Source: Spirochaetales bacterium (lineage in GTDB: Bacteria > Spirochaetota > Spirochaetia > UBA9216). Taken from it: a stretch of 64,000 nt of DNA. Location: the NCBI GenBank assembly GCA_016342585.1, contig JAEINK010000004.1:62001-126000 (forward strand), in the 5' to 3' direction. The first letter of the stretch is position 1, and every line of letters starts with the position of its first letter. This document shows, one piece after another, positions 17,246 through 25,652 of the stretch. The translations under genes and the position numbers were made by a program. Under the pieces are notes generated by a model. It made no database searches and was not told the DNA's origin. It saw only the letters and a program-made list of their open reading frames with translations.

Positions 17246-18009
17246 TCCGTTTTACTGATGTTAACTTTTCATACTCCTCAGGTCGTCATCCTGTTCTTAA
17301 AGGACTCTCCCTTCATATAAAGAAAGGAAGAATTACCGCTCTTCTTGGTCCCAACGGGACCGGAAAGACAACAATGATTAATCTTGCTCTGGGATGGCTA
17401 AAGCCAGATGCGGGGCGGATAGAGGTGGATGGTAAAGAATTAATCGAATATTCAGGACGCAAATTAAGCAGGAGGATTTCCCTTGTTCCTCAACAGGAGG
17501 TTATTCCCTTTCATCTTTCCGTTCTTGATTTTGTACTTTTTGGCCGAACCCCCTATCTTAGACCTCTTGAAATGCCCGGTCCTGAGGATTTGGAAATAGC
17601 AAAAGGTTCTCTATTGAGGCTTGGCATCGGTGAACTGGCTGACCGGCCTGTTACAGCCCTCTCCGGAGGGGAGAAACATCTGGTTCTACTCGCTAGATCC
17701 CTGACACAGCAGACCGAATGCATCCTTATGGATGAGCCGACAAATCATATGGACCCGGCCAACAGGATCTCGATCCTGCGGACTATCAAAACTCTGGCCG
17801 ATTCCGGTTCTACAATCTTCTTTTCAACCCACCATCCTGAAATAGCCTTGGAGCTTGCGGATGAGACAGTGGGTATTAAAGATGGAGCTGTTATTATTTC
17901 AGGGGAGACAAAAGGGGTTATTACCGGAGAAAATCTCTTCACACTTTACGGTGCAGAAGCAGAAATTTTCTCCAGCGGCGGGAAGAAAATAATATCCTGG
18001 CTTATGTGA
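17242..18009 (+). CDS. ABC transporter ATP-binding protein (FepC type)
   Basis: ATPase of 255 residues with Walker A GPNGTGKTT at 36-44, an ABC signature LSGGEKHLVLLARSL, Walker B ILMDEPTNHMD and the switch histidine in STHH. It energises import with the preceding permease and binding protein. Start 17242 overlaps the permease stop as ATGA and has GGGGAGAG upstream. An earlier ATG at 17224 is disfavoured because it overlaps that site. Confidence 0.93.
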   Translation: MIRFTDVNFSYSSGRHPVLKGLSLHIKKGRITALLGPNGTGKTTMINLALGWLKPDAGRIEVDGKELIEYSGRKLSRRISLVPQQEVIPFHLSVLDFVLFGRTPYLRPLEMPGPEDLEIAKGSLLRLGIGELADRPVTALSGGEKHLVLLARSLTQQTECILMDEPTNHMDPANRISILRTIKTLADSGSTIFFSTHHPEIALELADETVGIKDGAVIISGETKGVITGENLFTLYGAEAEIFSSGGKKIISWLM

Positions 18010-18039
18010 ACCCTTTTATGTGTCCTTTGGAGGAATCTA

Positions 18040-19245
18040 TTAAGGAAGAAGTCGTGCAATTACCTCTTCTAACTCTTTCTGATCAAGAATCCTTGGTACG
18101 GGATAAAATGGATTGGCTTCCTTTTCAGCGCGTTTGGCAATAAGAGGAATGTCTTCCCCCTTTAACTCCTTAATGTAGGAGGGAATTCCCATCTTTCTGT
18201 TCATATCCTTAATCTTTTCAATGAAAATTCGTGAAGCCTCGCTCTTCGGAGTCCCTTCCGGGGCTGTCCCTGTTAATTTCGCCAGAGCGGCCAGTTTCTT
18301 TTCGGCCTTTTTCCCATAAAATTCGAGAAGAAAGGGGAGGATGATAGCGTTGGCAAGACCATGGGGTACACCATACAGGCCTCCCATGTTGTGGGCGATC
18401 CCATGTATATAGCCCACTGATGCCCTTGTGAATGCCGCTCCCCCGTAGAATGAGGCCCAGGCCATCTGTTCCCTGCAGTCTATGTTTTTTCCGTCGTTAT
18501 AAGTTTTCTCAAGATATTCAAAGATTAACTTTATGCATTTTTCAGCCGCTTCATTAACAAAACGGGTTCCATGGAGCCCTATGTATGCCTCTATTCCATG
18601 AGTCAGAGCATCCATACCCGTTGCCGCGGTAATATGGGCAGGGAGTCCCAAAGTGAGTTCCGGATCGAGGACCACAACCGGTGGGATGAGTTTCAGGTCG
18701 GATACGGCATATTTTTCATGGGTTCCTGAGTCGGTAACTACTGCCGCAACGGTTGTTTCCGATCCGGTCCCCGAGGTTGTCGGAACGGCAAAGAGGGGTG
18801 GTATTTTCTTCCCAACCTTGAATAAACCGCGCATTTTTGCAATCGATTTTCCAGGATTGGTAATACGGGCTCCTGTCAGCTTGGCACAATCCATGGGTGA
18901 GCCACCCCCGAAGGCGATGAGTCCCTGACAGCCTGAGTTTTTATAAGCTTCTGTGGCCGCCTCAATATTTTCAATGGTGGGGTTGGGTTGAACTTCATCG
19001 TATATTGTAAATTTAATACCCCTCTCTTTTAGTCCTGCCTGAAGAGAATCGGTCAAGCCGAGAGCCATCAATCCTTTGTCCGTCACCAGGAGAACATTGT
19101 TCATCTTGAATTGGGCTATTACCTCCGGAAGTTTTTTTATTGAACCGGCACCGGTGATAATATTCTGTTTCGGGTAGGGAAGGAGTAGGACAACCAGGCG
19201 CAGGATAAAGTGAAAAATCCGGTATAACACTTTCTTTAAAGGCAT
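18040..19245 (-). CDS. Iron-containing alcohol dehydrogenase
   Basis: Group III alcohol dehydrogenase of 401 residues. It has the nucleotide-binding FGGGSPMDCAK motif, the TTSGTGSE segment, and metal-ligand histidines in ALTHGIEAY, YIHGIAHNMGG and VPHGLANA. It probably reduces an aldehyde to an alcohol with NAD(P)H during fermentation. An unusual hydrophobic N-terminus (ILRLVVLLLPYPKQN) may make contact with the membrane. Start 19245 has GGAG seven bases upstream. ATG 19284 in the same frame lacks a ribosome site. Confidence 0.9.
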   Translation of the reverse strand: MPLKKVLYRIFHFILRLVVLLLPYPKQNIITGAGSIKKLPEVIAQFKMNNVLLVTDKGLMALGLTDSLQAGLKERGIKFTIYDEVQPNPTIENIEAATEAYKNSGCQGLIAFGGGSPMDCAKLTGARITNPGKSIAKMRGLFKVGKKIPPLFAVPTTSGTGSETTVAAVVTDSGTHEKYAVSDLKLIPPVVVLDPELTLGLPAHITAATGMDALTHGIEAYIGLHGTRFVNEAAEKCIKLIFEYLEKTYNDGKNIDCREQMAWASFYGGAAFTRASVGYIHGIAHNMGGLYGVPHGLANAIILPFLLEFYGKKAEKKLAALAKLTGTAPEGTPKSEASRIFIEKIKDMNRKMGIPSYIKELKGEDIPLIAKRAEKEANPFYPVPRILDQKELEEVIARLLP

Positions 19246-19428
19246 CTTTTTACTCCATATTTTAAAGGTGTCCAATTTTATCATACGAATTGATTTATTG
19301 AAAAATATTTTTTTGGAAAAATTTATCTTTTATCAGAGGATTGGTTATAATTATTCCATATGGTTCAAATAAAAAACATCTGTTAGCCTTTGATTCAATG
19401 GGGTATAATATTGATCACGGAGTTTTAT

Positions 19429-20478
19429 ATGTCTGAATATGAGAAGTATGTAGGTTTTGGAGAACTTAAAAGTTCCGGTTCACCTAGAGTTGATGAAATC
19501 GAGGCTCTTCTGGTCCATATTGAGACTCAGGTAAAGAGAACAATTCGTAAACCAGGAATAGTTGAGGATCTACTGAAGCAGATAGGTCATAAACGGGGAG
19601 AGGTCTCTTCCGGAAATTATAATTCAGATTTCATGAAGGATTCTGATATACGTATTTTCAGATCGGCAAAGGCGTTCCTTTATAAAGAGTCTCCCGAAGA
19701 GATTTCCGATGAGATGATTACCCGGTATCTTTCTCCTCCCGTATCGAAGGATGATAATAATCGGATAGAGGATGTTTTTAAAAAATGCCTATATGCGGCC
19801 ATGAATTCCAATATAAATGCCAAGGTTGTCGGTGCCTCCCTGGGGGGGAGCCTTGAACCCCTTTCAAATATTCTTGCCGGTTTTGCTCCCCGGGGTGTTG
19901 TTGCCGACTACGGGGATGATTTCGCACTGCTCATGGAAAAGGTTGTCACCCTCATAGAGAGTGAGGATGAGATCAACACATCTCCCAAGAGTTCCTGGCC
20001 TAAGTTCTGCCGGACAATTCTGTCTGCCGCAGCTTTTTTTGCCCAGTTTTTGGATGGGGATGAATTTATTAACTGGACCGATGGATTCGGGACGGATTAC
20101 CGATCCATACCGGCTCTTCCCCTTCTTCTCGGGAAGGAGATTTATGGGATGGGTTTTACAATTGCCTGTGATTTTTTAATAGAGCTGGGGCTTGAAAATT
20201 ATTGTACTGTAGATACCACCGTTAAGAGTATGCTTACCTCCAGCGGATTGCTTCATCCCGGTCTTGATGGCTACCAGACTTTAAAATGTATATCCAGGAT
20301 AGCTCAGCACAACGATACTACTCCTTATCAGGTGGATAAGGTTTTCTGGCTGATCGGAACTGGATATTTTTATAATCATCTTGATCTGGGCAAACAGAAT
20401 AGTGGGGCACGCTTGAAAAAGCTGTTTCTCGATCTCATCGGTATGGAGAAACAGAGTGAAACTCAGACTGAAGCTTGA
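19429..20478 (+). CDS. Unknown protein with a possible HhH-GPD-like C-terminal region
   Basis: Protein of 349 residues preceded by GGAG and by TATAAT at 19404-19409. No signal peptide or membrane segment is visible. The region at about 225-300 (KEIYGMGFTIACDFLIELG, then CTVDTTVKSML) resembles the helix-hairpin-helix plus VDTHV arrangement of base-excision DNA glycosylases, including a possible catalytic Asp. The N-terminal half is unfamiliar. The convergent neighbour is dinB, another DNA repair gene. The similarity is weak and judged by eye only. Confidence 0.6.
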   Translation: MSEYEKYVGFGELKSSGSPRVDEIEALLVHIETQVKRTIRKPGIVEDLLKQIGHKRGEVSSGNYNSDFMKDSDIRIFRSAKAFLYKESPEEISDEMITRYLSPPVSKDDNNRIEDVFKKCLYAAMNSNINAKVVGASLGGSLEPLSNILAGFAPRGVVADYGDDFALLMEKVVTLIESEDEINTSPKSSWPKFCRTILSAAAFFAQFLDGDEFINWTDGFGTDYRSIPALPLLLGKEIYGMGFTIACDFLIELGLENYCTVDTTVKSMLTSSGLLHPGLDGYQTLKCISRIAQHNDTTPYQVDKVFWLIGTGYFYNHLDLGKQNSGARLKKLFLDLIGMEKQSETQTEA

Positions 20479-20492
20479 GAATTGAGGAGCGA

Positions 20493-21677
20493 CTAATCTT
20501 TCATAGGCTTTTTTCGATTTTTCAGTAAGCTTGCTTTGACAACTCTCTGTCCCTTCTGTTTTAAATCGAAAACAGCATTTTCAACTTTTTTTTGTCGTTC
20601 CCATTCATTTTCAAATAGTTCCCCCTGATGTTCTCCTTTACTCTCCTGTACCGATGCAAGGCCAAGACCGATCAGCCGTACAGGTGAGTGTCCATCCCAT
20701 CTCTTTTTCAAAAGATCTAAACCATGGTGGAAGATCTCTTCCGCCGAAGTTAGGTTGTGTTGAAGACTTATCTGGGCCGTAGTTGTCGAGAAATCGGACT
20801 GGCGTAATTTCAGGACGACCGTCTTACTATGCCATCCATGTTTCATTGCCCGAAAACTTATCTGATGGGCCAGTTCGAGAAGGACATTTTCCATGATGAA
20901 CCTGTCAGCTGTATCTTTTTCGAAGGTTATCTCATTGGAAAGGGAGCGGGAATGGACGGATTCATTCATTATTCCCGGATCAATCCCCCGGGATATTTTA
21001 TACAGAAATGAACCTGAGGAGGGACCCAGGACTGCTCTCAAGTTTTCTTCATCCAGAGCCTTAAGATCAGTAATAGTATTAATATTCAGATCTGATAACC
21101 GCGCCAGAGTTTTTGTTCCGATTCCCCAGAGATCCTTCAATTCCAGCTTTTCTATAAAGGCTTCCTCCTCCCCCGGTATAACAATGGTTAAGCCATCGGG
21201 TTTATCGAAGTCGGATGCGAGTTTGGCAATATACCTGTTGGCTGCGATACCCACGGATATTACAAGTCCAGTCTGATTAAGAACCTGCTTCTTGATCATT
21301 TTTCCCGTTTGGTCGGTTGTCCCGAAGAGTCTCTCCGTACCGGTCATATCGAGGAAAGCTTCATCTACGGAAATCTGCTGAATGGCGGGAGTAAAGGTTT
21401 CAAAGAGATCCATTATCTGGATGGATACCTCCTGGTATCTCGCCATATTAACGGGCAGATAGACTCCCCTGGGGCATCTCCTGTAGGCTTCGGATATCGG
21501 CATGGCCGAATGGACGCCAAAGGCCCTTGCTTCATAAGAGCATGCCGAGACAACACCCCGGGTACCCGGTCTTGCTCCGATGATGACTGGTTTTTCCTTC
21601 AATTCCGGATGATCTCTCTGTTCCACCGAGGCGTAGAAAGCGTCAAGATCGACATGAAAAATCCTTTTCTCTTTCAC
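20493..21677 (-). CDS. dinB: DNA polymerase IV (DinB, Y family)
   Basis: Translesion polymerase of 394 residues. The metal-binding Asp of VDLDAFYASVE at 9-19 and the SVDEAFLD motif near 104-111 are intact. The thumb helix-hairpin-helix region (LWGIGTKTLARL) and a little-finger domain with LRQSDF are also visible. It copies past damaged bases at low fidelity. The start is GTG 21677, nine bases after the M28-like gene, so the two are co-transcribed. No beta-clamp-binding motif is obvious at the C-terminus. Confidence 0.94.
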   Translation of the reverse strand: MKEKRIFHVDLDAFYASVEQRDHPELKEKPVIIGARPGTRGVVSACSYEARAFGVHSAMPISEAYRRCPRGVYLPVNMARYQEVSIQIMDLFETFTPAIQQISVDEAFLDMTGTERLFGTTDQTGKMIKKQVLNQTGLVISVGIAANRYIAKLASDFDKPDGLTIVIPGEEEAFIEKLELKDLWGIGTKTLARLSDLNINTITDLKALDEENLRAVLGPSSGSFLYKISRGIDPGIMNESVHSRSLSNEITFEKDTADRFIMENVLLELAHQISFRAMKHGWHSKTVVLKLRQSDFSTTTAQISLQHNLTSAEEIFHHGLDLLKKRWDGHSPVRLIGLGLASVQESKGEHQGELFENEWERQKKVENAVFDLKQKGQRVVKASLLKNRKKPMKD

Positions 21678-21686
21678 TTTTATTCA

Positions 21687-23900
21687 CTACTCTCCGATCA
21701 GTTTTCTTTTAAAGTTGAAGATTTGTTTTTTCTCTATAGCGAATTTTTTATCTCCCTGAACTTCTATCTGTACGGGTGGTGAAAAGTGTATTTCAAATTG
21801 TCCTTCGACCACCTGATCGCCCGGAAGGATGAATGAAAGTATGAGCGGCATGGGTGGGTTTGAACCCAGGAGGATGACAGCCGTACCGGATTCACTGTCC
21901 AGGCTGTAGGGGAAATTGGAATCAAGGAGTATCAGTTCATCCTGATTCAGAGAGATGAGTGTCAGATCAATCCTGGATGGGTTTTGATCTTCCAAACTGT
22001 TTATTGTAATTTTTATCTCTTTTCTTCCCAGAAAAGATGAAAGTTCTGTTTTAATTTCGGGTGAGGGAGGAATGCTTTCACAATCCATTTCGGCGACCCT
22101 TGAATGGGGATCAATCGTAAAAAACTCATCCTCATAACTCAAATTTTCAAGAGTGAATGGGGCCGGGCTTTCAAGACTAACCTTACGGCATGGTGTCTCA
22201 ATATCGATGTTATCCCTGATTATCAGGGGTTGTGCTGTCTCCGGGGGAAAAGGAGATGTTATAAGAAGGTTGAGGGCGAGAAGCAGAGTGGCGAATAAGA
22301 GGGTGAAGAGTATTATTCTATCCATTATCTTCCGTGGTCTCCGACCTCTGATAAAAAAGAGGAAGGAGAGTCGAATTGACATGAAAATATGGGGCAGTAG
22401 GACCAACGCCAAAAATCCATTCCCTGCAAATCGGGAAAAAAGAAGAAAATCAGCCAATTCATTATAGGGGGTATAAAAAATTATATAGGTGAAATAGACG
22501 GTCCAGGCCATGGATAAGATCAGACAGAAGAGTTTTATTATTCTACTTCTGAAAATTGAGAAGAGGAAAGCAAAAAAGAGGGACCACATAATAATATAGG
22601 CAAAGGAGATATTGATAATACATACGATAACAAAGAGAATAATTAATAAAAGCAGAGCTGTAGCAGAATAAAAGTTTCCTCTCCGTGAGAAGGGGAGCCG
22701 TTTTAATATTTTATGACTTACCCAATAGAGTGTCAGCGCCCCTGTCAGTTTTAGAAAGAGGAATGCCATGGCGTGGTGTTGCCAGAAATCTGGTGTGTTT
22801 TGAATCCTCAGTATTGCCTCTATTAAGAGGGTGGAGAGAAGAAGGAAGATAAAAACTAAACCTACCATGACGGGAATAATCCAGATGTGTTTTTTTAAAA
22901 GCATGGTATAGCGTTTAAATCGCCTTCTCGCAAAGAAGGGGTACAGAACAAGGAGCAGGGTAGTAAAAATCAAAAAACGTATATAGGCTAACTCCGAGAT
23001 AAGTCGGGTTTTTCCTGAAACTCTTACAAATTGATAATGATTTTCCCTCTCCAGAGGGAAACCGTTCTGATTGCTCTCAAGAAAATTATTGGTGAAATAC
23101 AGAATACTGTTAACCCAGTCAATGGATGACGAATCCCCCTCTTCTCCCTCTATATAAATCGCAGGGTAGTCGTTCGCGAGGTAGGGTGTTATTCTTCCCC
23201 GGGGAGAGCCCATGCCGATTCTGAAAATCTGGGTTTCCTGACTTAAGGTGTAGTAGTCGATGGATGTATTGTTCAGGGCGCTCGTTGTTTGTTCTATAAT
23301 CCAGCGGGGACTGACAACTCCAATTCCTCCCGTACCCAGGCGAATTTTCCCTGGTCGGTCAGGAAAATTCATATAGAGAACCGCCACAGGGGAGATTGGA
23401 AAAAACGAGGAGAGGAATAGTTTACTCCCCAGGGATGTTCCGCTGTCATCCTCAAGCTCTCCACCAAGGAAAAGGATTTTTATATTCACCGGCGGTTTAT
23501 GAGCTGAGAGCGATTCTACCATACTAAGGCCCGTCACAATATTAAGAATTCCAAAATCATTATCCACCGAATACTGATTACTTCTTGAGAGGGGGATGGC
23601 AATTACAAGTATATCTTCATTTTCTCCGGGTATATCGGCCTGAATAATTTGTGAGAAGGAGTGGTAACCTACCGCATTCTGGAAATCCTGGACTGAAAAT
23701 TTAACACCTGTTTCGGTTAAACGGGTTGTAATATATTTTATAAGCTCTTTTTCTTTGTCAGATCCCTGACTATGTGGAAAAAGCTTGGAAATATTTTCAA
23801 TATCGGTTATTATACTTTCAGGGCTTGTGTTTATAGGCAGGAGAGCATAAATATTCATGGATAAGAGTAGCATCGTCAGGATTAAAGTTGCCTTCTTCAT
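21687..23900 (-). CDS. Membrane-anchored M28-like peptidase homologue with degenerate metal site
   Basis: Protein of 737 residues. It has a signal peptide, a soluble M28-type aminopeptidase-like domain (about 25-310), then about nine membrane helices (about 330-570), and a periplasmic beta-rich C-terminal domain. In the peptidase domain the usual metal-binding AHxD is replaced by IAIPLS, while DNDFG and GELED occupy the positions of the later ligands. Catalysis is therefore doubtful. Start ATG 23900 has no ribosome site but lies six bases after a -10 box. The 14 in-frame residues further upstream would read through the promoter. Confidence 0.78.
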   Translation of the reverse strand: MKKATLILTMLLLSMNIYALLPINTSPESIITDIENISKLFPHSQGSDKEKELIKYITTRLTETGVKFSVQDFQNAVGYHSFSQIIQADIPGENEDILVIAIPLSRSNQYSVDNDFGILNIVTGLSMVESLSAHKPPVNIKILFLGGELEDDSGTSLGSKLFLSSFFPISPVAVLYMNFPDRPGKIRLGTGGIGVVSPRWIIEQTTSALNNTSIDYYTLSQETQIFRIGMGSPRGRITPYLANDYPAIYIEGEEGDSSSIDWVNSILYFTNNFLESNQNGFPLERENHYQFVRVSGKTRLISELAYIRFLIFTTLLLVLYPFFARRRFKRYTMLLKKHIWIIPVMVGLVFIFLLLSTLLIEAILRIQNTPDFWQHHAMAFLFLKLTGALTLYWVSHKILKRLPFSRRGNFYSATALLLLIILFVIVCIINISFAYIIMWSLFFAFLFSIFRSRIIKLFCLILSMAWTVYFTYIIFYTPYNELADFLLFSRFAGNGFLALVLLPHIFMSIRLSFLFFIRGRRPRKIMDRIILFTLLFATLLLALNLLITSPFPPETAQPLIIRDNIDIETPCRKVSLESPAPFTLENLSYEDEFFTIDPHSRVAEMDCESIPPSPEIKTELSSFLGRKEIKITINSLEDQNPSRIDLTLISLNQDELILLDSNFPYSLDSESGTAVILLGSNPPMPLILSFILPGDQVVEGQFEIHFSPPVQIEVQGDKKFAIEKKQIFNFKRKLIGE

Positions 23901-23906
23901 CAATAT

Positions 23907-23935
23907 ACAATAGGTAATGGCTCTGCCTTCGTCAA
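23907..23935 (-). promoter_or_regulatory. Promoter of the M28-like gene, predicted leaderless
   Basis: On the minus strand TTGACG (23930-23935) and TATTGT (23907-23912) are separated by 17 bases, and the ATG follows six bases after the -10. No Shine-Dalgarno sequence is present. Confidence 0.65.
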
Positions 23936-23988
23936 GGAGCATACTGAAAAATCAGAGGATGCAGCAATTGATAAATTTAGGAACTGAA

Positions 23989-24498
23989 ATGAATTTGCTT
24001 TCAGAGATTGAAAATCGTTATAGTGTTAGAGATTTTCTGGGAAAATCTGTTGAAGAGGATAAGCTTCTCAGAATTCTGGAAGCTGGTCGTAGAGCTCCCT
24101 CGGCGAAGAACAGGCAGCCCTGGCGGTTTATTGTTTCTCAGGAAGAGAGACAGCGCAAGAAGTTTGAAGAGGCCGCCTATGGACAGGAGTATGTCGGTGC
24201 GGCACCATGCATCATATCCATCTGTACTACCAATGTTGATTACAAGATGCCCAATGGCGAGTTGGCACATCCAATTGATCTCTCTTTTGCCGTCTCCTTC
24301 ATGATGGTTCAAGCGCAGGCCGAAGGTCTTGGAACCTGTGTGGTTACCACTTTTCGAGAGGCGGATGTTCGGGAACTTCTTACAGTTCCTTATTCCATGA
24401 AAGTGATCATGCTCCTTCTTCTCGGTTATCCCGGGGGTGAGGGTGTGAAAGGTGAAAGGAAGAAGCTTGATCAGATTGTCTCTTTCGAGCACTGGTAG
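23989..24498 (+). CDS. Nitroreductase-family protein
   Basis: FMN-binding nitroreductase-like protein of 169 residues. The N-terminal NRYSVRDFLGKSV and RRAPSAKNRQPWRFIV segments are the FMN-binding signature, and LLLLGYPGG marks the C-terminus. It probably reduces nitro or quinone compounds or flavins with NAD(P)H. Start 23989 has AGGA six bases upstream. An earlier in-frame ATG at 23917 would place the N-terminus inside the divergent promoter of the M28-like gene. Confidence 0.88.
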   Translation: MNLLSEIENRYSVRDFLGKSVEEDKLLRILEAGRRAPSAKNRQPWRFIVSQEERQRKKFEEAAYGQEYVGAAPCIISICTTNVDYKMPNGELAHPIDLSFAVSFMMVQAQAEGLGTCVVTTFREADVRELLTVPYSMKVIMLLLLGYPGGEGVKGERKKLDQIVSFEHW

Positions 24499-24555
24499 AC
24501 CTTTTATCGGGGCTTTAAGTAGGCTTCTTAATTTAAAGTTTGTAAATTGCAGTTC

Positions 24556-25650
24556 TTAAATCGAATATCTTATACCTTTTCTCTCTTCAAATCTTGATAA
24601 TCCCAAATCTATTAATTCATTTATCAGGGCTTTATTATCCAATCCGCCTTCAGCACACATCATGGGGTACATGCTGATACTGGTAAATCCGGGAATGGCG
24701 TTAAGCTCATTGAGAAATGGTTCTCCTTTTTCATTTACAAAGAAATCAACCCGTGCCATTCCCGAGATGCCAGCTGAACGGTAAGCCTCCAGGGCTACTC
24801 TCATTATTTCAGCTCTGGTTCCCTCCGGGAGGGGGGCCGGTATCAGGAGCTCTGCCCCATCAGGATCGGAATATTTGGCTTCATAATCATAAAATGTGTG
24901 TTTTGTCACGATTTCACCGGGCAGAAATGTTCTTGGTTTATGATTTCCAATAACAGAACATTCGATTTCTCTGGCTGTTATACATGGTTCGACCAGGAGT
25001 TTTATATCATATTTAAAAGCCTCGGAAAGAGCTGCTTGAAGTTCTTCCATAGAGTCCACCCTGTTCACTCCCAGTGAAGAGCCAGTATTGGCGGGTTTTA
25101 CAAAGAGGGGTAGTCCAAATTTAATGATTTTTTTCATGAAGGTTTCGGGTAGTTTATCCAATGAACCATCTGACTCCTTAAAATCACCTTTCAGAAGGGA
25201 GACAAAGGGAACAACCGGCAGATTTGCATCCTGCCAGACCATTTTGATAAGCTCTTTATCCATGGAAAGGGCACAGCCGGGGACATCGGCACCGGCATAG
25301 GGGAGGTTTGTGAGTTCAAGCAGACCCTGAACGGTACCATCTTCACCAAAGCTTCCATGGAGAATAGGAAAAACCAGATGAATCGAAAGCATTTTACCCA
25401 TATGGCTTAAGCCGCATCCCGGGATAGCACTTACGATTTCGGATTCCGACTTAACAATGGGGAGAATTCCATCTTTAGGGGAGAGGGTTTCAGGCTGAAG
25501 ATACCATATACCCTCCCTGGAAATTCCTATAGGGAGAATGTCATAGACGGATTTATCAATGTTTTCAAACACAAAGGCGGCAGATCGAAGCGACACATCA
25601 TGTTCACCCGAGCGGCCTCCATAGAGAAGGGCAATTATCTGTTTATCCAT
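24556..25650 (-). CDS. ddl: D-alanine--D-alanine ligase
   Basis: ATP-grasp ligase of 364 residues with GGRSGEHDVSL at 11-21, HGSFGEDGTVQGLLEL near 98-113, and a C-terminal LNAIPGFTSISMYP segment. It makes the D-Ala-D-Ala end of the peptidoglycan stem peptide in the cytoplasm. An AAGGAG site lies within the end of murE, which finishes three bases earlier, so translation is probably coupled. Confidence 0.96.
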   Translation of the reverse strand: MDKQIIALLYGGRSGEHDVSLRSAAFVFENIDKSVYDILPIGISREGIWYLQPETLSPKDGILPIVKSESEIVSAIPGCGLSHMGKMLSIHLVFPILHGSFGEDGTVQGLLELTNLPYAGADVPGCALSMDKELIKMVWQDANLPVVPFVSLLKGDFKESDGSLDKLPETFMKKIIKFGLPLFVKPANTGSSLGVNRVDSMEELQAALSEAFKYDIKLLVEPCITAREIECSVIGNHKPRTFLPGEIVTKHTFYDYEAKYSDPDGAELLIPAPLPEGTRAEIMRVALEAYRSAGISGMARVDFFVNEKGEPFLNELNAIPGFTSISMYPMMCAEGGLDNKALINELIDLGLSRFEERKGIRYSI

Positions 25651-25652
25651 AT

